Origin: HyVt-337 sp964428895
Lineage (GTDB): Bacteria > Planctomycetota > Phycisphaerae > SM23-33
Direction: 5' to 3'
NCBI GenBank assembly: GCA_964428895.1
Contig: CAYRZU010000088.1
Coordinates: forward strand, 1 to 11,489
Length of the DNA stretch: 11,489 bases
The notes under the pieces were generated by a model. That model was given only the letters and a program-made list of their open reading frames with translations. It did no database searches and had not been told where the DNA came from. How positions within the stretch are numbered: the first letter of the stretch is position 1; each line of letters opens with the position of its first letter. A program made the position numbers and the translations under genes. This document shows positions 1-6,501 of the stretch, piece after piece.

Positions 1-902
1 TCCTGGCGGACCTCCTCGGGCGTGCCCCACGGCAGGATCTGCTGAACGTCCATGCCGGCCCAGATGGCGATCCGCCCGCCGTAGGTGGCTGCGACCTCTT
101 GCTCGTTCATGGTGTACTTCTGGATCGGGTGGATGACGTCCAGGCCGATTTCGATGAAGTCGTCCATGAACAAGGTCACGTCACCGCAGGTGTGCAGCCA
201 GAAGTGCATGTTGTGGTCGTGGGCGGCGTCGATCAGTCGTTTGTAGCGCGGCTTGAAGAACTCCTTGAAGATCGCCGGTGAGAACATCGGCCCGGTCTGC
301 ATGCCGATGTCGTCGGTAGTGTTGATGGCGTCGAGCTTGAGCTCTTTGCCCGCCCGGCGGATGACGGTCTCGTGGAAGTCGCACAGGGCGTCCATGAGCT
401 TGTGCATTTCCTTGGGATGCTCGTAGAAATCACACAGGATGTTCTCCATGCCGCGCAGCGACCACATTCGCTCATAGAAGCAGAACGCCCAGCCAGCCGT
501 GGTGTATCGGCCGTTAGCGTTGGTGGCCAGGGCCTCGGCGCAGCCTTCGTACATCTGCGGAATGGTGGGGTCCGGCCAGGCGTCGAGGATCTCGTCCAGC
601 ATGCCGATGTCGGGGATGGCCGTGCTGGCGTCGTGGGCGTGGTCATCGTGGTCGGCCGGTTGAGGTCGGTTCAGCCAGGCGTAGCCGGGAATGGCGTTGT
701 CGGAATCGTCCCAGAAGTCCGGCATGCGAGGGCCGGTCGAGTAGATGTCGTTGGGGTACTCATCCAGGATCGCCTGGACCTGATCGGCCCGATCGTCGAA
801 AGCCCCGGCGTAGGTCCACTGGTGAATCATCATCGGCACGCGCGACGGGTTGCGGTGTTCGATCGCCTTACGGACCTCGTCAGCGGGCAGGGGTTCTCGC
901 AT
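1..902 (-). CDS. URO-D-family protein (MtaA/CmuA-like methyltransferase type), 3' end outside window
   Basis: The first 300 residues are visible; the gene continues past the left edge. The start is the ATG at 900-902, preceded by GAGG ten bases upstream. The sequence fits the uroporphyrinogen decarboxylase superfamily, which includes HemE and the cobalamin/coenzyme M methyltransferases MtaA, MtbA and CmuA. Family-like landmarks are an N-terminal RKAIEHRNPSRVP, TTDDIGMQTG around 195-204, and HTCGD at 237-241, followed by GLDVIHPIQ and later PWGTPEEVR. An H-x-C motif at this place supplies zinc ligands in the methyltransferase branch, so thiol activation or methyl transfer fits better than haem synthesis. 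Residues 82-93 form a His/Asp-rich loop (ADHDDHAHDAST) not obvious in the second family member at 4159-5229. It lies 38 bases downstream of the methyltransferase gene, probably as the last visible gene of the operon. The family is secure; the substrate is unknown. Confidence 0.88.
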   Translation of the reverse strand, partial: MREPLPADEVRKAIEHRNPSRVPMMIHQWTYAGAFDDRADQVQAILDEYPNDIYSTGPRMPDFWDDSDNAIPGYAWLNRPQPADHDDHAHDASTAIPDIGMLDEILDAWPDPTIPQMYEGCAEALATNANGRYTTAGWAFCFYERMWSLRGMENILCDFYEHPKEMHKLMDALCDFHETVIRRAGKELKLDAINTTDDIGMQTGPMFSPAIFKEFFKPRYKRLIDAAHDHNMHFWLHTCGDVTLFMDDFIEIGLDVIHPIQKYTMNEQEVAATYGGRIAIWAGMDVQQILPWGTPEEVRQ

Positions 903-940
903 GGAATCAGTTCCTCATCATTGGCGCCGGTGAGCGGGCG

Positions 941-1687
941 TTACTTCTTGGCGGAGACTTCCAGGCCTTCGGGGTCGAAGATGACGTTGATGCTGGCTGA
1001 ACAATTGCTCTCGTCGCGAACGAAGGCGAGGTAGTGCTGCAACCGGTCGGCGCAGTTGACGGAGTTGTGGGCGCAGATGACGGCGCCGGAGGGCATCTTG
1101 TCCCAGGCGGCTCGGAGGATGTCGAGGTAGACGCCCTTGCCGGTCTCTTCCGTGCCGTCGGCGTCGAGGTAGAGCAGGTCGATGGGGTTCGGGTAGTCGC
1201 GGGCGATGTCGATGCCGTCGGCAGCGACAATGTGGGCCACGCCGGTCGGGTCGATGGTCCGAACATTCCGCTCAGCCCGTTCGGCCTCATCCGGCTTGAT
1301 CTCCACGCCGAGGCATTCGTCGGCAGTGTAGGAAGCGCCGGGACCAACCGCGGCGCCGGCGTTGGAGATGAACGTATTCCCGCAGAAGATGCCCGCTGCG
1401 ATCATGTGCTTGGGCTGCGTGACCGCATTGATCGCATAGAGCAGCCGCTGCATGCGGTGGGTGATGGCGGTCCAGGGGATTTCGAAGTTCTCGGCCACCG
1501 CCGCCCGATGGGCCAACAGCTTCTCGCCGTCGTAGTCGCGGTGGGGGATGATGCCAACGTCGATCAACGCGTCCAGGGCGCTGTGGACCGTGGCGATCTC
1601 AGCGTCGAGTTCCTCGATCCGCACATGCGGATCGTCGTAGTCCATCTTGTGTGTGTCCCAATCGCTGCTGCGAAATTCGCCCGCCAT
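941..1687 (-). CDS. Class I SAM-dependent methyltransferase-like protein, variant motif I
   Basis: A 248-residue protein, probably cytoplasmic, with no signal peptide or membrane segment. An AGGAG seven bases before the ATG supports the start. The second half reads like a Rossmann methyltransferase of the Methyltransf_24/O-methyltransferase type. Motif I is around 97-105 (AAGIFCGNTF), an acidic strand end is at 126-130 (LGVEI, with Glu as probable ribose ligand), a third strand is around 153-158 (IVAADG), motif-IV-like DLLYLDADG is at 170-178, and GAVICAHNSV is at 201-210. Motif I is not the usual D/E-x-G-x-G-x-G, and about 20 residues separate it from the acidic strand, longer than usual. 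The N-terminal 90 residues are mostly helical in character and may be a substrate or dimer domain. It sits 66 bases after the glycoside-hydrolase-like gene and 38 before a URO-D-family gene. The methyl acceptor is unknown, and a non-methylating SAM-binding role is possible. Confidence 0.75.
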   Translation of the reverse strand: MAGEFRSSDWDTHKMDYDDPHVRIEELDAEIATVHSALDALIDVGIIPHRDYDGEKLLAHRAAVAENFEIPWTAITHRMQRLLYAINAVTQPKHMIAAGIFCGNTFISNAGAAVGPGASYTADECLGVEIKPDEAERAERNVRTIDPTGVAHIVAADGIDIARDYPNPIDLLYLDADGTEETGKGVYLDILRAAWDKMPSGAVICAHNSVNCADRLQHYLAFVRDESNCSASINVIFDPEGLEVSAKK

Positions 1688-1753
1688 CGAAGATCTCCTG
1701 GTTATTCAAGGACCAACGGCGCGACATCGTCGCGGCCAAGGGTGAAGGTCTCT

Positions 1754-4117
1754 CTATGCGATAGTCAACTCGAGCAGGGCGACGCCTTCGAGTTCCAATT
1801 CAACCGTAACCGTGCCGTCGACGATAGGCAGGTCGGTGTCGCTGACCGCGTCGTGACAGGCCGTCGCCTTGGCCAACGGGCCGCCGAGCGTCACGGTAAT
1901 CGATCGGGTCTCTTGCCGATCGTTGAAGACCGTTACGATGTCGTCGCCGAAGCGTTCGACGTAGGCGTCGTCGGCGTCGGTGGTGGCGTGAGTGATGGGT
2001 CGCCAGCCGGCTTCGCCCGCGCGCTTGCACAGCGGCACGTACTTCTTGAACAGCTCGCGGTCGCGCTCGTACCAGTCGGGATTGCCGAAGTAGGAATCGC
2101 TGAAGGCGTTGGGGCTGAAGTACCCCGGGTACATGCCGTAGGCCACGCACCGCTTCATGTACTTGTGGGTCATCTCGTAGGTGAACTTCGAGAAGTCCGA
2201 GTTCATCAGGAAGCAGTAGGGCTTGTCGCCGGTCAGGGCGCGGCGGTAGAGCATTCCCTCGTCGGAGATCGGCGTCCAATCGCCCTTGTGGTGCCAATTG
2301 GTCTCCGTGCCCAGCACGTCCAGGTAGGGGGCCAGCCAGCAGTACCGCCCGGGGACGGTGTTGGCCATGGTCATGCAGCCGCGGCTGCGCAGCTCCTCGG
2401 CGAGGCCTCGCGTGAACTCATAGACAATCAGACCGGTGACCACCACCGGCTGATGTGATTGCCGGTCGTAGCTAAGGGGCGTGGCCATGTGGGCGAAGTG
2501 CTCGCGCGTGTAGTCGAGGTCTTCGGTGATATAGCCTTCGATGGAATCGATGTACCAGCCGGAGACATTGGCGAGCGGATCGGCATTTTCAACCCAGTTG
2601 GCGATTTTTTCGTCGTTGATGATGGTGTCGAAGTGGTTGGGCTGGGGCAGGCCCGGCGCCGAGTTCATGCTCCAGACGATGCCGTCGCACCAGGCGGCGT
2701 CCACCGCGATGCCCGCGATGCGGCCCGAGGCGCGGTGGTAGACGCTGGTCTCGAAGCAGTGGGCTTCGTGGTTGCCTTCGTCCTTGAGCTTGTCGATGGC
2801 GGCCATGGCGTTGTCCATGTCGCGCGGGACGTCTTTGTCCATCGCCACCCAGAACGTCAGCGGTTCGATGTAGTGAAACGTCAGCAGCTTGCCGGTCTCG
2901 TTGCCCCACTTCAGATCGCCGCCGATGCCTTCCTTGAAGCGGAACCCAAAATCTTCGAAGTCCTTGATGGCGGTGCTTTCGAAGAACGGCACCCACAGGC
3001 CGTGGCCGCCGGTGCGGTCCTCGAAGGCCTCGGGCTGTAGCTCGTACATCCGTTGCATGGCTCCGCGGAATCCCCACGTGCCGTCGAAGCCGAACACGTC
3101 CGCGGCGAAGGTGGCCTTGGGCTGCTCGGGGGCCAGGGCGATGTCGAAGGAGATGAACAGGGCGTTGAGGCCCGCGCTGTAGCCGACGCGGTAGACGGCC
3201 GGCAGCGTCATGTCCAGCGCGATCGCGCGGCCGTCATTGCCGTTGGCGACACCCGCCAGTGGCCAATTGCTCAGTTCACCACGTCCGGCCAGGATCTGCG
3301 CCGTCAGCATGTATTCGCCGGGGCTTTCGGTGGGCCGATCTTCACGCATGTTGGCCAGCCATCGCCAATCGCCGTCTTCGAGCGGGTGGACGTAGAGGAC
3401 GGAGATCGCCCGGTCCTTTCCGGTCGTATCGGTGAGGGTGGCTTCGACGTGCAAGTCGTCGCCGCGGGCCTCGCTTTTGGGAGCGAAGGTCAATCCCAAC
3501 GCGTCGGCGGCGTCGGCCGGAACCAGTTGGGTCTCGTCAGTCACGTCCGCCAGATACCAGCCCTCAGCCAGCGTGGTCTCGGCGGGCAGGGCCATGCCAT
3601 CCACGCTGATCCGGTTCCCGCCGGCCAGTTGGACGCAGGAGGGATTGCGGAATTCGCCGCGGCCATCCTGGCAGAGGCAGACCAGGCGGACGATGGCGGT
3701 CTTGGCCGGCCGAGGAGGAACGATGCGAAGCTCGGCCGTTTGCCACTCGCCGCTCGGGTCGGCAAAGGGCGTGAAGGGGGACGCGATGGCCTTGCCGTCT
3801 GCGTCGAGCAGCGTGACCGCCAAGGCGTAGTCGAACACACGGCGGAACAGCACGTTGTCGGAGCGACTCTCGACGCGGGCGACAACCACGTTCGGGGTCG
3901 TTTGATTCAACTCGATGGTCTGCTGATAGCCGGCCGAGACCTTGTCGCTCGGCTCGTCGATTTCGGCCACGCCCGGAGGGGCGGCTTCACAGACGAACAG
4001 GTCGCCCTCGATGCGGCAGGGCACTTGCGGCTCGATGGGCTCCCACGAGCCGGTCAGAAGATCGTTACACTCGCTCAGCAGGGAGAGGATGGGCGTATAG
4101 TGGGGTTGCTTTGGCAT
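1754..4117 (-). CDS. Putative glycoside hydrolase: N-terminal beta domains plus TIM-barrel-like catalytic domain
   Basis: A 787-residue protein with no signal peptide, so probably cytoplasmic. I do not recognise a named family. Residues about 1-345 are beta-rich and resemble tandem jelly-roll or carbohydrate-binding domains (for example AGYQQTIELNQTTPNVVVARV, split here as 62-81 and onward, and DPSGEWQTAELRIVP). From about 350 to 715 the composition is rich in aromatic and acidic residues, as in glycoside hydrolase barrels. Strand-end motifs include GWYIDSIEGY at 520-529 (D524 and E527 are catalytic candidates), PVVVTGL near 557, VLGTETNW at 601-608 (E605) and YGMYPGYFSPNAF around 660. Residues 725-787 look like a C-terminal beta domain (DDIVTVFNDRQETRSITVTL). 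The start is ATG 4115-4117. Its AGGA lies only two bases away and a strong hairpin stands just upstream, so initiation may be weak or coupled. An in-frame TAG upstream leaves no earlier start. A non-hydrolytic lyase is an alternative. Confidence 0.7.
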   Translation of the reverse strand: MPKQPHYTPILSLLSECNDLLTGSWEPIEPQVPCRIEGDLFVCEAAPPGVAEIDEPSDKVSAGYQQTIELNQTTPNVVVARVESRSDNVLFRRVFDYALAVTLLDADGKAIASPFTPFADPSGEWQTAELRIVPPRPAKTAIVRLVCLCQDGRGEFRNPSCVQLAGGNRISVDGMALPAETTLAEGWYLADVTDETQLVPADAADALGLTFAPKSEARGDDLHVEATLTDTTGKDRAISVLYVHPLEDGDWRWLANMREDRPTESPGEYMLTAQILAGRGELSNWPLAGVANGNDGRAIALDMTLPAVYRVGYSAGLNALFISFDIALAPEQPKATFAADVFGFDGTWGFRGAMQRMYELQPEAFEDRTGGHGLWVPFFESTAIKDFEDFGFRFKEGIGGDLKWGNETGKLLTFHYIEPLTFWVAMDKDVPRDMDNAMAAIDKLKDEGNHEAHCFETSVYHRASGRIAGIAVDAAWCDGIVWSMNSAPGLPQPNHFDTIINDEKIANWVENADPLANVSGWYIDSIEGYITEDLDYTREHFAHMATPLSYDRQSHQPVVVTGLIVYEFTRGLAEELRSRGCMTMANTVPGRYCWLAPYLDVLGTETNWHHKGDWTPISDEGMLYRRALTGDKPYCFLMNSDFSKFTYEMTHKYMKRCVAYGMYPGYFSPNAFSDSYFGNPDWYERDRELFKKYVPLCKRAGEAGWRPITHATTDADDAYVERFGDDIVTVFNDRQETRSITVTLGGPLAKATACHDAVSDTDLPIVDGTVTVELELEGVALLELTIA

Positions 4118-4130
4118 GGTCCTGCAATAC

Positions 4131-4149
4131 GTGCGTGCAGAGCACGCAC
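4131..4149. repeat. Perfect 8-bp hairpin, REP-like palindrome
   Basis: GTGCGTGC and GCACGCAC pair perfectly around a three-base loop (AGA) in the 41-base gap between two operon genes. Flanking bases read CGTAGGGTGCGTGC on the minus strand, a style I know from dispersed REP-like palindromes in GC-rich genomes. There is no T-run in either direction, so it is not an intrinsic terminator. It ends 13 bases before the start codon of the glycoside-hydrolase-like gene and could shape mRNA stability or translation there. Only one copy is in the window, so the repeat status is inferred. Confidence 0.5.
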
Positions 4150-4158
4150 CCTACGGGG

Positions 4159-5229
4159 TTATGCGAGCGCGCCAAACTCCTGGCAGGCTTCGCCGAACGC
4201 GTCGATGTTCTCGAGGGGGACTTCCGGCTCGAGAACGTGGGTTGGAGAAATCATTAGGCCGCCCTTGCGGCCGTACTTGTCGATCAGTTCTTTCACGCGG
4301 GCGCGAACGTCGGCGGGCGAGCCCCACGGCATGGTCGACTGCGTGCCCATGCCGCCGTCGAAGCTCAGCCGCCCTTTGTGGCGGCGATGGATTTCGTCGA
4401 TGTCGAGGCACTCCGGCTGGATCGGGTTGAGGACATCCAGGCCGGCGTCGACCATATCGTCGACGATGTCGAGGCAGTTGCCGTCGGTGTGGTACCAGAT
4501 CTTCGCGTCGGGGTTGATCTCGTGAACCATCTGCCACAGCTTGGCCCAGCGGTCGTGGATGAGCGACTTCCAGGTGGGCTTGTTGAACATCAGGGCGTTC
4601 TGGTTGGCGACGTCGTCGCCGCACTTAACATAGAGCACGCCGGCCTTGGCGGCGGCTTCAGCCCGAATCATGTTTTGCTGGAATAGCCTGTCCAGGATGC
4701 ACTCGGCCCATTCGGGCCGTTCGAGCGTATCCATCAGGAACTGCTCGTAGCCGCGGATCTGCCACGCCGACTCATACATGTGCCCGACGAAGACCGTGGT
4801 GACCTTGCCGGCCTCGTGGGCGGCGGCGACCTCACCGGCCAGGTGACCAGAGTTCCAGACACTCATGTCGTCGAGCGGGTAGTCCTCGATTTCCGACAGG
4901 CTGGTGGCGTTTCGCAGCGGCGAGATGTAACCCCAGAAGTGGTAGAACCCGCTGGGAACCATGGCCACGCCGTGGCCGTCAAAGAAGGTCCCTTCCGGAA
5001 GCTCCTCGCCTTCCCAATACGACGAGTAGTCGATGGGCGTATGGTCGTCGGGCGGCGTCATGCCGACGCCGACCGGGCAGAAGTAGCCGTAGTGGGCGTT
5101 GATGTCGTCGGTGCCGACGTGTTCGCGAAGGCGGTTGGCCAGATCATCCGTGAAGTTCGCGGCGTAGAGAATCCGATCGGGCTTTTCGTGGTTGGTCGCG
5201 GCGATGAAGTTTTGCAGGTCGGTTGACAT
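4159..5229 (-). CDS. URO-D-family protein with HTDG in place of HxCG
   Basis: A 356-residue, full-length member of the uroporphyrinogen decarboxylase/corrinoid methyltransferase superfamily, probably a soluble cytoplasmic barrel. Landmarks are an N-terminal NHEKPDRI, CGDDVANQNALMF at about 203-215, YHTDGN at 246-251, GLDVLNPIQPE at 263-273, and a C-terminal SPTHVLEPEVPLENI at 328-342 that matches the family's usual S-P-x-H-x-(x)-P-x-x-P-x-E-N. The position that holds the zinc-binding H-x-C in MtaA-like enzymes is H-T-D here, so an altered metal site or no zinc is expected. The arginines diagnostic of HemE at the N-terminus are not evident. The ORF starts 11 bases after the dehydrogenase stop codon, with only a weak AAGG overlapping that stop, suggesting translational coupling. 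The family is secure; the reaction is unknown. A corrinoid partner protein is not seen in the window. Confidence 0.88.
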   Translation of the reverse strand: MSTDLQNFIAATNHEKPDRILYAANFTDDLANRLREHVGTDDINAHYGYFCPVGVGMTPPDDHTPIDYSSYWEGEELPEGTFFDGHGVAMVPSGFYHFWGYISPLRNATSLSEIEDYPLDDMSVWNSGHLAGEVAAAHEAGKVTTVFVGHMYESAWQIRGYEQFLMDTLERPEWAECILDRLFQQNMIRAEAAAKAGVLYVKCGDDVANQNALMFNKPTWKSLIHDRWAKLWQMVHEINPDAKIWYHTDGNCLDIVDDMVDAGLDVLNPIQPECLDIDEIHRRHKGRLSFDGGMGTQSTMPWGSPADVRARVKELIDKYGRKGGLMISPTHVLEPEVPLENIDAFGEACQEFGALA

Positions 5230-5240
5230 AACGGGGGACC

Positions 5241-6428
5241 TTACAGGCCGCGGCCGAAGAAGTCTTCGGTGGCCTGATCGAGCTTGGGGACATCCATGGG
5301 CGCCGAGCCGTTGCGAAGGCTCATGGTGGCCTGGTAGCCGGCGGCCACGCTGTAGCGGGCGGCGACCGGCGAGGTGTTGGTGGGGATGTCGTCGCGGACG
5401 TAGTCCAGGAACTCATTGACGATGGCGGGGTCCGAACCGCCGTGGCTGCCGCTGGTGGGGTAGAGCTGATGTTCGACGTCGCCGCGCTTCTTGTAGCAGT
5501 CTTCGCGGTCGTTCCAGACGCGGACGGTGGCTCGGCCGGAATCGTTGAAGTTCTCCACGCGGCCCTCCGTGCCGATCACGGTGTAGTTCCGCCAGCAGTC
5601 GGGGGTGTAGTGACACTGCTGGTAGCTGGCGTGTACGCCGTTATCCAGCCGCATCAGCATCATGGACAGGTCTTCGACGTCGGTGTGGGGGTTCACGCCG
5701 GTTTGGTTGTACCAGGGCCAATGATCCTTGGCCAAGAAGGCGGCCGATCCGTAGGCATCCGGGTCGCGTTTGTCTTCGACGCGGTTGTAGACACCGAGCT
5801 CGCCCATCGCCACGACTTGCTCGGCGTACCCCCCGCACAGCCAGTGGAGCACGTCGATATCGTGGGCGCCCTTTTGCAGCAGCAGGCCGGTTTGGGTCTT
5901 CTGCTCGGCGTGCCAGTCCTTGAAGTAGGCGTCGCCGCCGTAGCTGACAAAGTGGCGACACCAGCCGGCCTTGACCTCGCCGATGGCGCCGGAGTCGATC
6001 ACTTCCTTCATCTTCAGCACCACCGGGAAGTGGCGCATGTTGTGCCCGAGGTACAGCTTGCTGCCGGTGCGCTGGGCCGTTTCGAGGATGCGGTCGCACC
6101 CTTCGATGGTGATGGCCATGGGCTTTTCGAGGTAGACGGCCTTGCCGGCTTCGAGGCTGTCGACGGCCACCTGCTCGTGGAAATGGTCGGGCAGCGTGAC
6201 GAACACGGCGTTGATGTCGTCGCGGGCCAGCAGTTCGTGGTAGTCTTCATGCCAGTCCGGGCGGACGTTGGCGCACTGGTCGTACCAATCGACCACGTCT
6301 TTGCGTTCCGGCCTATCGCAGATGGCGATGATGGTGCTTCCCTTTTCGGGTTGCTGGGCCGCCCAGCTCAGACAGCCGCGGCCGCCGCCACCGATGACGC
6401 CGATGCGAATCTCTTGGCCTTGGGCCAT
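5241..6428 (-). CDS. Gfo/Idh/MocA-family NAD(P)-dependent oxidoreductase
   Basis: A 395-residue protein of normal family length. The N-terminal Rossmann domain has the nucleotide-binding loop VIGGGGRG at 11-18 after a short beta strand, AICDR at 35-39 as the acidic second strand, and the signature EKPMAI at 101-106 whose lysine (K102) is the usual catalytic residue. The C-terminal alpha/beta domain carries KGAHDIDVLHW at 186-196, matching the family's G-x-H-x-x-D motif (H189, D192). No Tat or Sec signal is present, unlike the secreted GFOR type, so it is probably cytoplasmic. GGAG/GAGG lies a few bases before the ATG, a strong ribosome site. It is the first gene of the five-gene operon, 73 bases after the upstream phosphoesterase. 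Relatives oxidise sugar or inositol hydroxyls, so a sugar-derived substrate fits the neighbouring glycoside-hydrolase-like gene. The exact substrate cannot be read from the sequence. Confidence 0.92.
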   Translation of the reverse strand: MAQGQEIRIGVIGGGGRGCLSWAAQQPEKGSTIIAICDRPERKDVVDWYDQCANVRPDWHEDYHELLARDDINAVFVTLPDHFHEQVAVDSLEAGKAVYLEKPMAITIEGCDRILETAQRTGSKLYLGHNMRHFPVVLKMKEVIDSGAIGEVKAGWCRHFVSYGGDAYFKDWHAEQKTQTGLLLQKGAHDIDVLHWLCGGYAEQVVAMGELGVYNRVEDKRDPDAYGSAAFLAKDHWPWYNQTGVNPHTDVEDLSMMLMRLDNGVHASYQQCHYTPDCWRNYTVIGTEGRVENFNDSGRATVRVWNDREDCYKKRGDVEHQLYPTSGSHGGSDPAIVNEFLDYVRDDIPTNTSPVAARYSVAAGYQATMSLRNGSAPMDVPKLDQATEDFFGRGL

Positions 6429-6463
6429 GATCCTCTCCTCGTGGGCTTGCGGTGAAACGGCTC

Positions 6464-6491
6464 ATCGTAGCCGATGCCGCCGGCAAGACAA
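6464..6491 (-). promoter_or_regulatory. Weak sigma70-like promoter candidate before the Gfo/Idh/MocA operon
   Basis: On the minus strand TTGTCT (6486-6491) and TACGAT (6464-6469) are 16 bases apart, with 35 bases from the -10 to the ATG. Each hexamer matches the consensus at four of six positions. It sits in the 73-base gap after the phosphoesterase gene, where no terminator is visible, so read-through from upstream remains possible. Confidence 0.25.
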
Positions 6492-6501
6492 GGCAAATTG
6501 G

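Noticed and set aside
1720..1734. Small hairpin CGCGAC-ATC-GTCGCG between the glycoside-hydrolase-like and methyltransferase genes
   Set aside because: A 6-bp stem is expected often by chance at this GC content, and there is no T-run; too weak to call a terminator or attenuator.
1034..2458. Long open frame on the plus strand (474 codons)
   Set aside because: It lies antisense to the methyltransferase and glycoside-hydrolase-like genes. Its translation is Val/Gly/Ala-rich without any family motif, as expected of a GC-rich shadow frame.
3053..4525. Long open frame on the plus strand (490 codons)
   Set aside because: Antisense to two well-supported genes, crosses their boundary, and shows no recognisable motif.
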